A stretch of 64,000 nucleotides of DNA from Dugong dugon (Eukaryota; Chordata; Mammalia; Sirenia; Dugongidae), in assembly GCA_030035585.1 (NCBI GenBank), contig CM057482.1, positions 10,465,001 through 10,529,000 of the forward strand, given 5' to 3'. Below, piece by piece: positions 1 to 51,596 of the stretch. Below the pieces are notes generated by a model, which was not told the DNA's origin, ran no database searches, and was given only the letters and a program-made list of their open reading frames with translations. The first letter of the stretch is position 1. The number at the start of each line of letters is the position of its first letter. A program made the position numbers and the translations under genes.

Positions 1-530
1 TCACCCCAACGTCCAAGTTCTTAGTCTGGCATTCCAGGACCTTCATCGGCGATATGAGGGAAAGCCTCAGAAAACAGCGCAGCAGAAAGCCCGGCGTGGA
101 GGACCCAGGAGGGAGAGGCTTGGAGCGCTTGGGCGCTGCGCTTCTCTGTGTCCCTCAGCTCCTCGTGGAGTCTCTTTCATCCGCGTATCCAGCCAGTCTC
201 GGCCCAGCTCCTTCTCATATCATCAGTTCCAGCTAGGCTAGACCACAGCCTCTATCCTCCCTCTATGCTCTCCCTCCTCGCGCGCCGCTGGTCGCCCTCA
301 CGGTCGTGCCGACAAATCATGCGTGCGCTCGCCTGAGGGATTTACGGTACGTAGAGAAGAGCGGCTCTTCGCCGGCTCTGGCTCCCCCGCGTGTTGACAG
401 CCGGCAGGAGCACTGGGCAGCCCATGCACGCGGCGCGCGTGTGATCTATGGGAAGAACCGCACAGCGGCTTGCAGTACCATTTTCCATTCGCCCCCTGCT
501 TGGCTGGAGGGTGGGGTAGGGTGGGGAGTT
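1..530. other. CpG-rich segment of unknown identity
   Basis: Roughly the first 480 bases have many CpG dinucleotides (for example around 270-450), unlike the flanking repeats. No recognisable exon, splice pair or long ORF. It could be the edge of a CpG island of a neighbouring gene; I do not recognise a product. Confidence 0.4.
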
Positions 531-539
531 TACGGACGG

Positions 540-728
540 AATGATAGCTAAAGGGTATAGGTTATCTTCTTCGGGTGATGAAAATGTTCTAAATTTTAGT
601 GGTGACGGTTGTATAGCTCTGTGAATATACTAGAAACTGTTGGATTGTACACTTAAATGGGTGAATTGTATGGTATGTGGATTATATCTCCATCAAATTC
701 TTACAAAAAAGGCAAAAAAAAAAAAAAA
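540..728 (+). repeat. L1 3' end fragment
   Basis: It contains the typical mammalian L1 3' UTR string (GGGTGATGAAAATGTTCTAA, TTGTACACTTAAATGGGTGA) and ends in an A-rich tail at 713-728. Confidence 0.8.
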
Positions 729-739
729 CCCACTCAAGA

Positions 740-873
740 CAAAAACCCCTCGCCATTGAGTGAATTCCACGTGTTAGAGTATAATTATTTTATAGGGTTT
801 GGCTGTAAACTTTATGGAAGCAGATTGCCAGGGCTTTCTCCCTCTGTGTCGCTGGGTGGGTTCCAACCTCTTT
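740..873 (-). repeat. AfroSINE, old and diverged
   Basis: Antisense SINE body with GCAGATTGCCAGGGCTTTCT and GCTGGGTGGGTTCCAACC; the 3' tail motif is degraded. Confidence 0.6.
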
Positions 874-881
874 AAATTAGT

Positions 882-1290
882 TGTTGCTGTTAGGTGTGGT
901 GGGGTCGGTTCCAACTTATAGCGACCCTATTGACACACTGCCCGGTCCTGTGCCATCCTCACAATCGCTGCTGTGTTTGGACACATTGTGACAGCCACTG
1001 TGTCATCCATCTCATCGAAGGCCTTCCTCTTTTTCACTGACCCTCTACTTTATCAAGCATGATGTCCTTCTCCAGGGACTGGCCCCTCCTGATAACATGT
1101 TCAAAATACGTGAAATGAAGTCTGGCCATCCTTGCTTCTAAGGAGCACTCTGGCTGTCCTTCTTCCAAGACAGACTTGTTCATTCCTCTGGAAGTCCATG
1201 GTGTATTCAATATTCTTTGCCAACACCATAATTCAAAGGCATCAATTCTTCCTTATTCATTGTCCAGCTTTTGCATGAATGAGTCCAACT
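882..1290 (-). repeat. RTE-clade LINE fragment
   Basis: Antisense copy starting at the 3' end GTTGTTGCTGTTAGGTG and running into the coding part. The reverse strand carries the block AGGGGCCAGTCCCTGGAGAA, shared with the copies at 11757, 33755, 45925 and 54785. Confidence 0.85.
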
Positions 1291-1326
1291 AGGGTGAAAA
1301 AATTACTATCACACTAGTACAGTATG

Positions 1327-1530
1327 CAGGGAACCCTGGTGTCACAACAACGGTTAAGCATGGAACTGCTGCCTAGAAGGTTGGCGATTTGAACCCACCC
1401 AGAGGCTCTATGAGAAAACGATCTGGTGATCTGCTCCCATAAAGATTACAGCCTAGGAAACCCTATGGGGCAGCTCTGCACTGTCACGTGGGGTTGCTAT
1501 GAGTCAAAATTGCTGGCAACTAACAACAGT
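1327..1530 (+). repeat. AfroSINE, sense
   Basis: Starts GGGAACCCTGGTGTCACAA (tRNA-like head) and ends GCTATGAGTCAAAATTGCTG plus GCAACTAACAACA. Confidence 0.85.
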
Positions 1531-1563
1531 ATGGTATGCTGGTGTAGGAAAGGGAGAACATAG

Positions 1564-1568
<5 letters not shown>

Positions 1569-1596
<28 letters not shown>
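1569..1596. repeat. (AC)14 microsatellite
   Basis: Uninterrupted AC dinucleotides. Confidence 0.95.
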
Positions 1597-1634
1597 GTAT
1601 GACTACATTAAAATATATAAGGTAAGCAACAACA

Positions 1635-2304
1635 ACAAAAAGATTATTGTGACATATGTTGGCAAGAATGTGGGGAAATTGGAACGCTTATCCATTGCTG
1701 GTGAGAATGCAAAATGGTACAGCCCTTGTGGAAAACAGTGGTAGTTCCCCAGAAAACAAAATATCATATGGCCCAGGAATTCCACTCCTAGGTAGATACC
1801 CAAAAGACTTGAAAGCAGAACCTCAAACAGAGACTTGTACGTCAAGTCTCATTGCAGCCACTGTTCACAATAGTCAAAAGGTGGAAAAAACCTAAATGCC
1901 CATCAACAGACGAATGGATAAACAAAATGCGGTACATGCATACAATGGAATGCTACTCAGCCAGTAGGAGAAATGAAGTCTTGATACATGCTACAGTATG
2001 GATGGAGCTTGAAGACACTATGCCAGGTGAAATAAGCTAATCACAAAAGGACAAATATTGTATGACCTTACTTATATAAAAAGACAAGAAAAGGCAAATC
2101 CACAGAGACCAATTTATTAGTGGTTAGCAGGGGTGGGAGGGAGGAAAGAAAAGGGGGATTTATGGTGATGGAAAAATGGTAGGGTAGCGCAGCTGATTAT
2201 TGTAATTACTGTCAATAAGTTGTACACCTGTAAAAAGTTGAATTGGCAAAAGTTGTGTTATAGATCTATTTACAACAAGGACAAAAAAAAAAAAAAAAAA
2301 AAAC
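1635..2304 (+). repeat. L1 ORF2 end and 3' UTR
   Basis: Shows the L1 ORF2 C-terminal blocks (ATTGCTGGTGAGAATGCAAA, CAGGAATTCCACTCCTAGGT, ATGCCCATCAACAG) with stops, then a 3' UTR and a 21-bp A tail at 2284-2304. Confidence 0.88.
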
Positions 2305-2349
2305 AGTAGCAGAGTAGCTGCTGAGGCTGCTTATGTTCAGCCAAATACT

Positions 2350-3165
2350 TCATAGGATTTGGTTCCTTGGTTTGGAGGTTTAGGGTCATGGTTTCATGGG
2401 ACATCCCAGTTAATTGGCCTAATCATGTGTTTATTGCTTCTGTTCCATCTCCCAGTTTGTTGCATAGTGCCTGGGGTATTAAAAGCTGGCAAGGGCCATC
2501 TAAGGCACAATTGGTCTGTGTTCACCTGGAGCAACAGAGGAAGAGGGAGAGTCAGGAATAAGGAGAATAAATGGAATGTGTGGCTAATTGCCTCCATGAA
2601 CAACTGCCTCCTTTGCCATGAGACCAGAACAACTGGATGGTGCCCAGCTACCATTACTGAACATTTTGATCAAAGATTCCATAGATGAATCCTGATCAAA
2701 AGTGGGAAAATGCAGAACAGAATTTCAAATTCTCATGGACTGTAGACTTTCTGGAGCCATGGAGGGTGGATGAACCCCTGAAACTGCTGCCCTGAGATAA
2801 TCTTTAAACCTTAAACCAAACATATCCCTGAAATCTTCTTAAAACCAAACAACAGTTTAGCTTAACTAGTAAAAAAAAGGTCTGCCTTGAGCATTAGACT
2901 CTTAAGAACTATCTGTATGGAATCAAATTAACAATAACAACTTGAAAGATTAGATAGGAACCTTAGGGGGCAGTGAGCTTATGTTAATAGGGGAGGACTC
3001 AGAACAAGCCAGAAAAGGAGGGTGAGAATGGTTACACAACTTGAAGAATGTAATCAGTGTCACTAAATTGTACCTGTAGAAACTGTTGAATTGGCATATG
3101 TTTTGCTGTGTATATTCTCAACAACCACAACAAAATAAATAAAATTTAGAAAGAGAGAAAGAAAA
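2350..3165 (+). repeat. L1 3' UTR of the afrotherian type
   Basis: Shares long blocks with 52318-53010 and, inverted, with 44565-45240: for example CCAGAACAACTGGATGGTGCCC and AAACCAAACAACAGTTTAGC (in parts). Ends in an A-rich tail near 3165. Confidence 0.7.
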
Positions 3166-3179
3166 AAAATTATCATGTC

Positions 3180-3832
3180 AGTTAGGATTCAGGCAACCAG
3201 AAGGAGCCTTGCCAAAACACTGGGACCAAGCCTTTTGATTCATCTACTGATTTATAGGAAATACAAGGGACAGAAATACATGTTAGATGACACCATGGGG
3301 GAAGCGATCAGCAACATCTAGACTGTGGGAAACTACAGGACAAATGACCTAGTATCTTCAACAAAGAAATTGCAGGAAAAAAAAAAGAGAGAGACAGATG
3401 AAAGTGAAACCTGTAGACTTAAAAGACAAATCAACCAATTTCAGTATACGGAGCTTATTGGGACTCTGATTTAAAAAAACAGTAATGCGCATCCATCCAT
3501 ACACACACAAACACACACACATATATGACCATTGGGAGAAGTTGAACACTGACTCGGTATTTGATGACGTGAAGGAATTATTGTTCATTTTTTAGTACGA
3601 AGATAGTATTGCTGTGGTTATGTTTTTTAAAAGAGTTTTTATTTATAGAGAGAGATCCATACTGACATGTATGGATGAACTGATCTGAAGTCTGAGATTT
3701 GCTTTGAAGTGATTCAGGAGGAGAGGAAGTTACCAGGAATTAAGTGCTGAAGCTGGTGATGATTGCGCGGGAGCTCATTATATTCTCCTCTCTACCTTTA
3801 TATATATTTGAAATTTTCCATAATAAAAAATT
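3180..3832 (+). repeat. Ancient LINE-like 3' end (L1M type)
   Basis: Contains TTGAACACTGACTCGGTATT and GATTCAGGAGGAGAGG, and ends TTGAAATTTTCCATAATAAA. A second copy of the same family is at 57870-59090. Confidence 0.55.
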
Positions 3833-4840
3833 TAAAAACCTCATCTCTCTTAGATAAAGAAAATACGGCAAAATATTAATATCTTTCAACTATTCTGTAG
3901 ATTTGACATTTGTCTACATAAACGTTAGGGAAAAAAATCATCTCTTTGTCCTAAACCCCTTGTCGTAGTTGGAGGCCTCAGTGTCCAGACCTCGGGCCCC
4001 CAGGAGCCATTCCAGGTTGGTGGTCCCTTTGGGAATGGGACAAGTCTCCTGGTCACAGGCCATCAGAGGGAACAGCCCCCACACCCAGCAAGAGCTAGAA
4101 ATGAAACCCGGGTTTCCTGGCACCCAGGCCACGGCCCAGTAACTGGACCCCTTCCAAATGTTGCCTGGGGCACCTGGAACTTTGAACGATGCTTTTAGGG
4201 CTCCCGTCAACATGAGGAGCCACGTGCCATTGAGATTCGCCTTCCACTGTCCTCCTCATTTTCCCTCCCTCCCACCTTCTCTCCCTGTGATTCAATAAAA
4301 CAAAAGCGCTTAAAGGGAAGTGAAGGAGGTGGACAATGAGCAGTGAGTAAACAAAGAAACATCCACGTGTCATATTCAAAACTGTTAAATTATGAGTCTT
4401 TGGAGCCTCTGCTGGTGGGCACCCCGCCAGGCTGTGGGGTGATCGGGGAGATCCCCATAGCAGGAGAAAGGAGCCGACAAAATTATTCTGCATGCGAAAC
4501 AAGGCTGGACTGAGGGCATTTGAGTGTTACAAAGAGACAGGGTCTGGTTAGAGGGTGGAGAGAAGTAGAGAAGGGAGGTTTGGGAGGGAAGGGGGCTTTA
4601 CTGGGGTGAGTGAGCCTTTGGGGCAAGGGATGTTGAAAGAGGATTTTTAGAAAGTTTTGCCGTGTCTGAACCAATTCTTCTCCATTTTAAAAATAAAGGC
4701 TTGCATTATTGTCAAGTTTGGAACCAGATTTGTGTTTCTTTTGAATACGAAATGACAGGGTGACGGGTTCCCACCCAGAGGCTCTAAAGGCTCATAATTT
4801 GTGTCATGAATTGTGACCTCGCTCTGGAGAAAAAGACAGG
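3833..4840. other. Intergenic sequence, no recognised feature
   Basis: No splice-bounded ORF or familiar repeat seen; ORFs here are short and lack conservation-like motifs. Confidence 0.5.
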
Positions 4841-4844
4841 CTGC

Positions 4845-5015
4845 TGTGAAGGACGGTGGGGGCGTGGGCGGGACAATTCACACTGGAAAACTGATCCTTA
4901 GCCTGGGTCTCAAAGAATGACAAACATCCATGAGGAAGGGATGGACAAGAGCTGCTCCAAGCAGAGGGACAGCAAGTGCTAAGGCCTGAGGCCAGACAGG
5001 AAATGGCAGCTTGCT
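4845..5015 (-). repeat. L2 LINE fragment
   Basis: Reverse-oriented L2-like text: CTTAGCCTGGGTCTCAAAGA, then CAGAGGGACAGCAAGTGCTA. Confidence 0.5.
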
Positions 5016-5474
5016 GGAGGAACTTTTACCAGTTTAATTGCTTACTCCCTGAGGCTTAACAAAATGACATTTGAAATGATACACAGCATTATTAAGCTAC
5101 AGCGTTAATAGGCAGAGCTCATAAGAGACTAGGATTTCATTACTTTTCCACAGTCAGACCAAGTTTTCCGTGTTTACCTCACTCACAGACTTCTTCATGT
5201 CTCTGATCAGCGTAAAGTCCACCATTTCCCTTTGTCACACACACTCACAGACCCTCATCCTTTACCCACAGGCCCTGAGGCCGTCCCCACCCCCACCCTC
5301 AGCCCCAGCACTGGGCTCCCAGGGCCCTGTCTCCATCCTGTCAACCCTGGTGTCTCTGGATGACAGTTCCTTCTTGTCCCTCAACCCCAAGTGTCCTGGA
5401 AGCCAAAGGGATGGATGCAGCCCATGTGTGAAACCCAGTACAGTCTGCTTTGAGAATGACCTGGGATCTCTGGG

Positions 5475-5690
5475 GTGTGTGTGTATGTGTGTATGTGTGT
5501 GTGTGTGTGGTGTGTGAGGGATGTGTGTGGTATATAGTGTGTGGTGTGTGTGATGTGTGTGGTATATGTGAAGGGTTGTGTGGTGTGTGTGAGGGGTGTG
5601 TGTGTATGTGGTGTGTAGGTGGTGTATAGTGTGTGGTGTGTGGTGCATGTGTGAGGTGTGTGTGTGGTGTGCATGTATGTGTATGTGGTG
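5475..5690. repeat. GT-rich simple/variant repeat
   Basis: About 215 bp of TGTGTG interspersed with TGTGTGG, GTATG and GTGAGGGG variants. On the other strand it creates spurious His/Thr-rich ORFs. Confidence 0.95.
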
Positions 5691-6254
5691 AGGGCCAGAG
5701 ATCAGGTGTGGTGAAAATGGGCCCTGAATCCTGGCAGGGACGGGAGAAGGATGGAGCCAGGGCTTGACTCCCCCAAACATCCCCAAAGGTAAAGAAGTGT
5801 GAACATCCACTTCTGGGAGCTTGTCTGAAGTGGCTCACTGGACTGTGTATCCTACTCCCAAGCTTTGATGAAAGTACAGCTTTTCCAACTCCTCCCCAAG
5901 CATCATGTAAAACTGAGGTTCTGACTGTGGTTTCCTGTGCCCCTTGTCCACCACTGTGTACCCCCAGGGCCTGGGCACCCCAGTTTGAGATGCCTAGGGC
6001 CAAGTGGAGGAGGGCAGACTATGCCGCAGACTTGGGCTCCCCTGAGGACCGAACACCAGGAGAGCCCTCTCAGACTCTGAGGATAGCCCTGGGGGCCTTG
6101 AGGGGTAGGTACCTACCACTGCGAGGTGACAAGGCACATCATGGACTATGTTCTGATACTGGCTGGGTGCCCATCTCCAGGGCTGCAGGGGAAGCAAGAA
6201 GCAGGCAAATGGCCTTGCCCTCAACGAGAGCTGCTGTGTAGCACCGGACCCCCG

Positions 6255-6722
6255 TGGTAGGCTAAATAACAGCCCCCCTAATATGCCCACATCCTGATCC
6301 CTAGAACCTGTGAGTGCGTTACCTTCCATGGCAGAAGGAACTCTGCAGCTGTGATTAAGTGAAAGGTCTTTCGATGGGAGATTAGCCTGGAATCTTCAAT
6401 GGGCCTGATGTAATCACAACGATCCTTCTAAGAGGGACATCGGGGGAGTCAGTCAGAGGAGAAGGGGATGTGATGATGGAAGCAGGGACTGGGGCAATGC
6501 CCTCTGAAGACGGAGAAAGGGGCCACAAGCCCAGGATACAGGCATCCACTAGAAGCTGGAAAAGGCAAGGAGACAGATTCTTCCCTCGGAGTCTTGACTT
6601 GAGCGGAATCAGAATCTGATTTCGGACTTCTGACCTCCGGAACTGTGAGAGAATAAATTAGTGTTGTTTTAAGCCACTACATTTTTGCCCATTTGTTCCA
6701 GCAGCGATAGGCAGCTCATATA
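6255..6722 (+). mobile_element. MaLR/MLT1-type LTR
   Basis: Contains the MLT1 landmarks CACATCCTGATCCCTAGAACC, GAACTGTGAGAGAATAAATT (polyadenylation signal) and TTTTAAGCCACTACATTTT. Old, no sharp target duplication seen. Confidence 0.85.
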
Positions 6723-7044
6723 GGACCCCATGACACTGGCTTTGGGAACACACACACCCTGGGTGTGAATCGGCGGCTACTGGATGTGGGACCTGGGGCC
6801 CGTAACTCACCCCCTGGGCACCTTGGCTTTCTTTCCCATAAATGAGGTGAGAATGGCATCCATCTCCTAGGGCTGTTGGGGGGCAGAGAATGAGACAATT
6901 CCATAAAGGACTGGAGCCAGCACACAGCTGGTGCTCAATAAATGACAGCCCAAAGAGATGAAATCTGCTTGGGGAAATAGAGACACAAAAGCCTGAAGAA
7001 GAATAGATTGGAACTGAGTGATGTGGACTAGTGCTTCTCATATT

Positions 7045-7140
7045 GAAATATGCACAGGAACTGGCAGAGAGCTTGTTAAAAGGCAGGTTCTGACTCCGTA
7101 GTGTGGGGCCTGGGACCCTGCCTTCCTAACAGAATGTCCC
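7045..7140 (-). repeat. MER5-like hAT DNA-transposon fragment
   Basis: Short block with GAACTGGCAGAGAGCTTGTT and GGTTCTGACTCCGTAGTGTG, similar to the blocks at 44228 and 47505. Confidence 0.45.
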
Positions 7141-7520
7141 CCAAATGACAAAAGAACATAAAGTCAGTTCGGTTGATTGCTAAACACAAGTCACAGTTCT
7201 ATTTTGTTTTTAAAAAAAACTCTAATTTCTTGTAAAATATAAAGTAAGAACAAAGAAAATCCAGGGGGACCATCTTGTGCAAACCTGCCATCGGTGCTGA
7301 GGGTCCCCCAGTCCCTGGATACCTGTGCCAGAGAGATTGCTGTGTCCAGCCACAGCCATCAAAGCTGGACGGGCTTACAGACCCTACTGTCCAATTGACC
7401 TGTTTATAGTGTTATCATGGAAGGCTTCTAGAGAGCTATAAGAGAGGGGTGCTCTGGGAGTTGAACTTGAAGGAAGGGAAGGGGTTGAAAAGAATGGGCC
7501 AGGTTGGTCCAGATGGAACT

Positions 7521-7685
7521 GGCTGTGTGGTGCAGTGGGATTGAATCCAGGCTCTACCACTTACTGTGACCTCGGCAAGTTACTGAACCTCTCTGAGCCT
7601 CCGTTTCCCCACCCATTGAATGGGGATGACAATGCCTGTCTTGCAGATTGTTGTGGGGAGTAAGTGAGATAACAAATGGAAAATC
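7521..7685 (+). repeat. MIR SINE
   Basis: CTACCACTTACTGTGACCTC, GGCAAGTTACTGAACCTCTC, AATGGGGATGACAATGCCTG. Confidence 0.85.
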
Positions 7686-8125
7686 CCTGGCAGATTATAG
7701 GAGCAGTGAGGGCTGGGGAAACCTCCTAGGGGAAGCCCCATAGGACCTTCTAGGCTCAACTGGGAACACTGGATGGATGTGGCCCAGCTTGGGCCATGAC
7801 CGCTGGTTGGCTGGCGTGGCCAACCTTCCGTCAGAGTCACTCCACTTCCCAAGGGTCTCTCCAATGCCAGCTAAGGGTCACTCAGGTCTCCTGCTGGGAG
7901 GGGTGGACAGTCTCCAGGCAGCAGTGGCTGCAGGGGGAAGGTGATAAATCAGCAGCCACTTTGCTCTGCTGACCCAGGGCCATGGACATCAAGGGCGGCA
8001 GCTAGGCAGCTGTGCCAGCCAATTGCTCCTTGGCACCTCTGGTTCCATCCATCTGGGAGGCCAGGATTTGGAGAGCGATGCCTGCCGTCTGTCCACTCTG
8101 ACTCCGTTAAAGAGCCGAAGAAAAG

Positions 8126-8282
8126 AAGACCCAACCCAGCGCCATTAATTCCAACTCAGCAATCCTACAGGACAGAGTAGACTGCCCCATAGAGTTTCCA
8201 AGAAGTGCCTGGTGGATTCGAACTGCTGACCTTTTGGTTAGTAGCCGTAGCACTTAACCACTACGCCACCACAGTTTCCCCA
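8126..8282 (-). repeat. AfroSINE, antisense
   Basis: GGATTCGAACTGCTGACC (B-box region) and CTTAACCACTACGCCACCAC (head). The 3' end is degraded. Confidence 0.85.
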
Positions 8283-8285
8283 TTA

Positions 8286-8492
8286 AAGAGCAGTGGCTCT
8301 TAAATCAGACTGCCTGGGTTAGAATCTCGGCTCAGATGCTTACTGGTGTGAGGTTGGGAGAGTTACTTACCCTTTCTGTGCTTCACTGCCTTCCCTGTAA
8401 AACGCTGCTGATAGTACCCACTTCACAGGGCGGTTCAGGAGACAAAACGAGATAACTTACACAAAGTGCTCGGCCCAGCTATTATCATTAAG
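8286..8492 (+). repeat. MIR SINE
   Basis: Directly abuts the preceding SINE. CAGACTGCCTGGGTTAGAAT, then GAGAGTTACTTACCCTTTCT. Confidence 0.85.
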
Positions 8493-8656
8493 TTATTTTT
8501 CAATGCCCATTCCAAATACCCCCTTCTCCACGAAGCCTTCCTGAACTACACCTCATGAACCAAAAGAAGTTCGTCGGTTGATCTGGCAGAAATATACTGA
8601 CTGCACCTTTCAGAGCTCTGCTAGCTTCTTGCCTCTGAGCAGAGACACCTGGGACC

Positions 8657-8745
8657 CTAAAAACAAAAACCCGTTGCTGTCGAGTCGATTCCGACTCATA
8701 GCGACCCAGTCGGAATCGACTCGACTGCAACCGGCTTGGTTTTGC
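8657..8745. repeat. Two AfroSINE 3' ends head-to-head forming a perfect inverted repeat
   Basis: Arms 8679-8696 and 8708-8725 are perfect 18-bp reverse complements (GTCGAGTCGATTCCGACT), separated by 11 bases. The left arm belongs to an antisense SINE tail, the right arm to a sense tail followed by GGCTTGGTTTT. Confidence 0.85.
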
Positions 8746-8959
8746 CTGGGACTTGACCATCCCTAAATCCAAAGAGACTGTAAATGCCTTGAGGTGTAAA
8801 AGGCAAGGAGACCTGGGCGTCCTCCAAGGGTCTGAAGTGTGACCCATCCTGATGTGGTTCATGGGATATCTTTGTGCTTGTATGTGTCTTTGCAAATCTG
8901 CTATTTTTGCGTGCATGCCTTTTTAGTATTTTTATTGGTATTGTAAGGCTCTGAGCCGA

Positions 8960-9203
8960 GGGCAGGTTGGGGGAGCAGGAGGAGGGACCTGCAGCCTGGT
9001 TGGGGGTAAGGAGGGGGCAGAAGGCCGCAGCAGCCGCGCTCAGATCCGGAGAGAAGGGCCGAGGCAGGGGCGAGAGGTCTCCAGGAGCCCGCCCGCGGCC
9101 GCCTCCGACACCCCGACGCTCCCGGGAGCCTCCCCAGGGCCCCATCTTGGCAGACGCGCAGCTAGCGCGGAGGCAGAAGCTCGCGGGGCTGCGGTGCGGC
9201 TGG
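8960..9203 (+). promoter_or_regulatory. ANKDD1A: CpG-rich promoter/5' UTR region of ANKDD1A
   Basis: A sharp rise in G+C and CpG begins near 8960 and continues through exon 1 to about 9540, including a GCGGCCGC motif (NotI site) near 9093. No TATA box is evident, which fits a CpG-island promoter. The frame of the start codon stays open upstream to an ATG at 8967, so a longer N-terminus cannot be excluded. The ATG at 9204 is preferred because the mammalian protein begins there. The transcription start is not resolved. Confidence 0.7.
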
Positions 9204-49679
<40,476 letters not shown>

Positions 49680-50144
49680 CTGGAGGGGGCTGACCTGGGA
49701 CCTCGGAATGTGGGGCCACCCGAACAGTTGATGACCACCATTTTAAGGGCTTAAAAAAAGCCAAAAAACAAAACACTGTTAACCAACCTCCAGCTGCTCC
49801 CACTGAAACACCGGGTCATGCAGTGACCAACAAGCAAATGTTTGTAATCTTCTGTACAGTCATTGGTCCAGGGGCCTGCTTGGTTTACAGCTAATCCCTT
49901 CCCACCGCTCTAAGCTCACCTTCACCTCCATCACCTCCTCAGAGCCTCACAGCATTCCCTTGAGGGGCATGGGGCATTTTGACAGAGAGGACACCGAGGC
50001 TCAGAGAGGATAAGCAGCCTGCCCAGGTTACACCGCTAATCAGTTGGTAGGACCAGCTTCCAAACCCACCATTCCTCCCACCCCATGCTGACAAAAGGGC
50101 TCCAACCATCACTTGTGAAATGGACTCCCTTACCTCGTTCACTA

Positions 50145-50762
50145 AGGAGCCCTGGTGGAGCACCAGTTAAGAGCTCTGCTGCTAAGGAAAAGTTGGCGGT
50201 TGAAACCAGGGCTTCAAATTGGTTAATTCCAGGAGGCGATTTAACATTACCTATCAAAATGATACATTTTGGTTAATTCCAGTTTGACCCCCAGCTGAGA
50301 ATTTGCATTTCCACTCCAGATATACTGAATCAGAATCTACATTTTAACAAGATCTGGTGTGCAGATAAGAATCACCTGTATACATAATGTATACATAAGA
50401 ACCTACATTTTAACAAGATCCCTGGGTGATTCTTGTGTAATACATAGTCTGTACACACAAGAATCACCTAGGGATCTTGTTACATTTTAACAAGATCTTA
50501 CGTGTACATCAGAATCACTTGGGGATCTTATTAAAATGTAGATTCTGATTCAGTATATCTCGGGTAGAAATGCAAATTCTCAGCAGGGGGTCAAACTGGA
50601 ATTAGCCCCGGTTCAAACCTACCCAGCAGCTCTGGGGGAGAAAGTCCTGGTGATCTGCTCCCATAGAGATTACAGCCTAGAAAACCCTATGAGGCAGTTT
50701 TCTTCTTGGTCACATGGGGTCACTATGAGTTACAACTCACTTAAAGGCACCTAACAACACCT
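50145..50762 (+). repeat. AfroSINE interrupted by a palindromic insertion
   Basis: Head part 50145-50207 (GGAGCCCTGGTGGAGCACCA) and body/tail part 50609-50762 (TACCCAGCAGCTCTGGG to AAAGGCACCTAACAACACC) are collinear SINE text separated by 401 bp. Confidence 0.9.
50208..50608. mobile_element. Palindromic insertion, about 400 bp, unclassified
   Basis: Outer arms 50271-50353 and 50524-50607 are reverse complements at about 90 percent. Inner arms 50412-50438 and 50455-50481 match at 26 of 27, with a 16-base loop. Both sides end in CGGTTGAAACC / CGGTTCAAACC (50197-50207, 50609-50619), an 11-bp target duplication. The arm text includes MER5-like strings (CTGAATCAGAATCTACATTT). No ORF. Confidence 0.88.
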
Positions 50763-50869
50763 CATTCACTACTTGTCTGAATGCTGGGCCACAACTGTTC
50801 GTATTCACACACTCATTTGTATATTTTGACAGCTCCAGGAGGCATGCAATTTCATTTTTACCTCCTGTC

Positions 50870-51160
50870 TTACAATTTTAAAAAAGTTTTTTAACTTTTC
50901 ATTTTGAAATAATTTCAAACTTACAAAAAAGTTGCAGAAACAGCACAAAGAATTTCTGAATACCCTTCACAGAGCTTCCCCAGATGTTAACATCTCACAT
51001 AACTACAATTTTCAACCACAAAACAGTAACATGAATACAAGACTGTTAACTAATCTACAGACTTAATTCAGATTTCATCATTTGAGCCATTAATGTCCTT
51101 TCTCCAATCCAGGATCACACTTTGCATTTAGTTGTTATTTTTCTCATTTTTAATAGCCCC
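50870..51160 (-). repeat. L1 fragment, antisense
   Basis: AAACTTACAAAAAAGTTGCA, TTCCCCAGATGTTAACATCT, CAGGATCACACTTTGCATTT. Confidence 0.65.
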
Positions 51161-51182
51161 ATACAAAGAGTTTCCTCTCTGG

Positions 51183-51396
51183 GGCAGTGCTATGCAATAG
51201 AACTTTCTGCAGTGATGGGAATATTCTGTATCTGTGCTGTTAAATATGGTAGCCACTAGCCACATATGGCTACTGAGCATTTGAAATGTGTCCAGGGGGA
51301 CTGAGGAATGGAATTTTTAATTACATTATATTTTAACTGTTTAGAAATTAAACAGCCACCTGTGGTCAGTGGTGACTGTACTGGATGGCACAGCTA
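51183..51396 (+). repeat. hAT-Charlie type non-autonomous element (MER3-like)
   Basis: GCAGTGCTATGCAATAGAAC at the left end and ACTGGATGGCACAGCTAG at the right end are the diverged terminal repeats; GGTAGCCACTAGCCACATAT lies between. Confidence 0.7.
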
Positions 51397-51596
51397 GTCC
51401 AGAGCTTTGCTTCCAGATGCTGGACAAGCACAAGTTACTGCGGGTCTCAGCTGCGTCAGTGAGAAAGTACGGTTCCAGGGATATATCCTGTGACCCTTAG
51501 GAAGCTTCTCAGTTTCACAGAATGTGGAGACTGTCTGTGCAAGACAACCCAGAAGTTCTGCCTGGAAGCTGTTTCTAATTTGAGCTTTCCTGCTGT

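Noticed and set aside
5262-6003. Long minus-strand ORFs rich in His/Thr
   Set aside because: They are translations of the GT-rich repeat, with no splice sites or family motifs.
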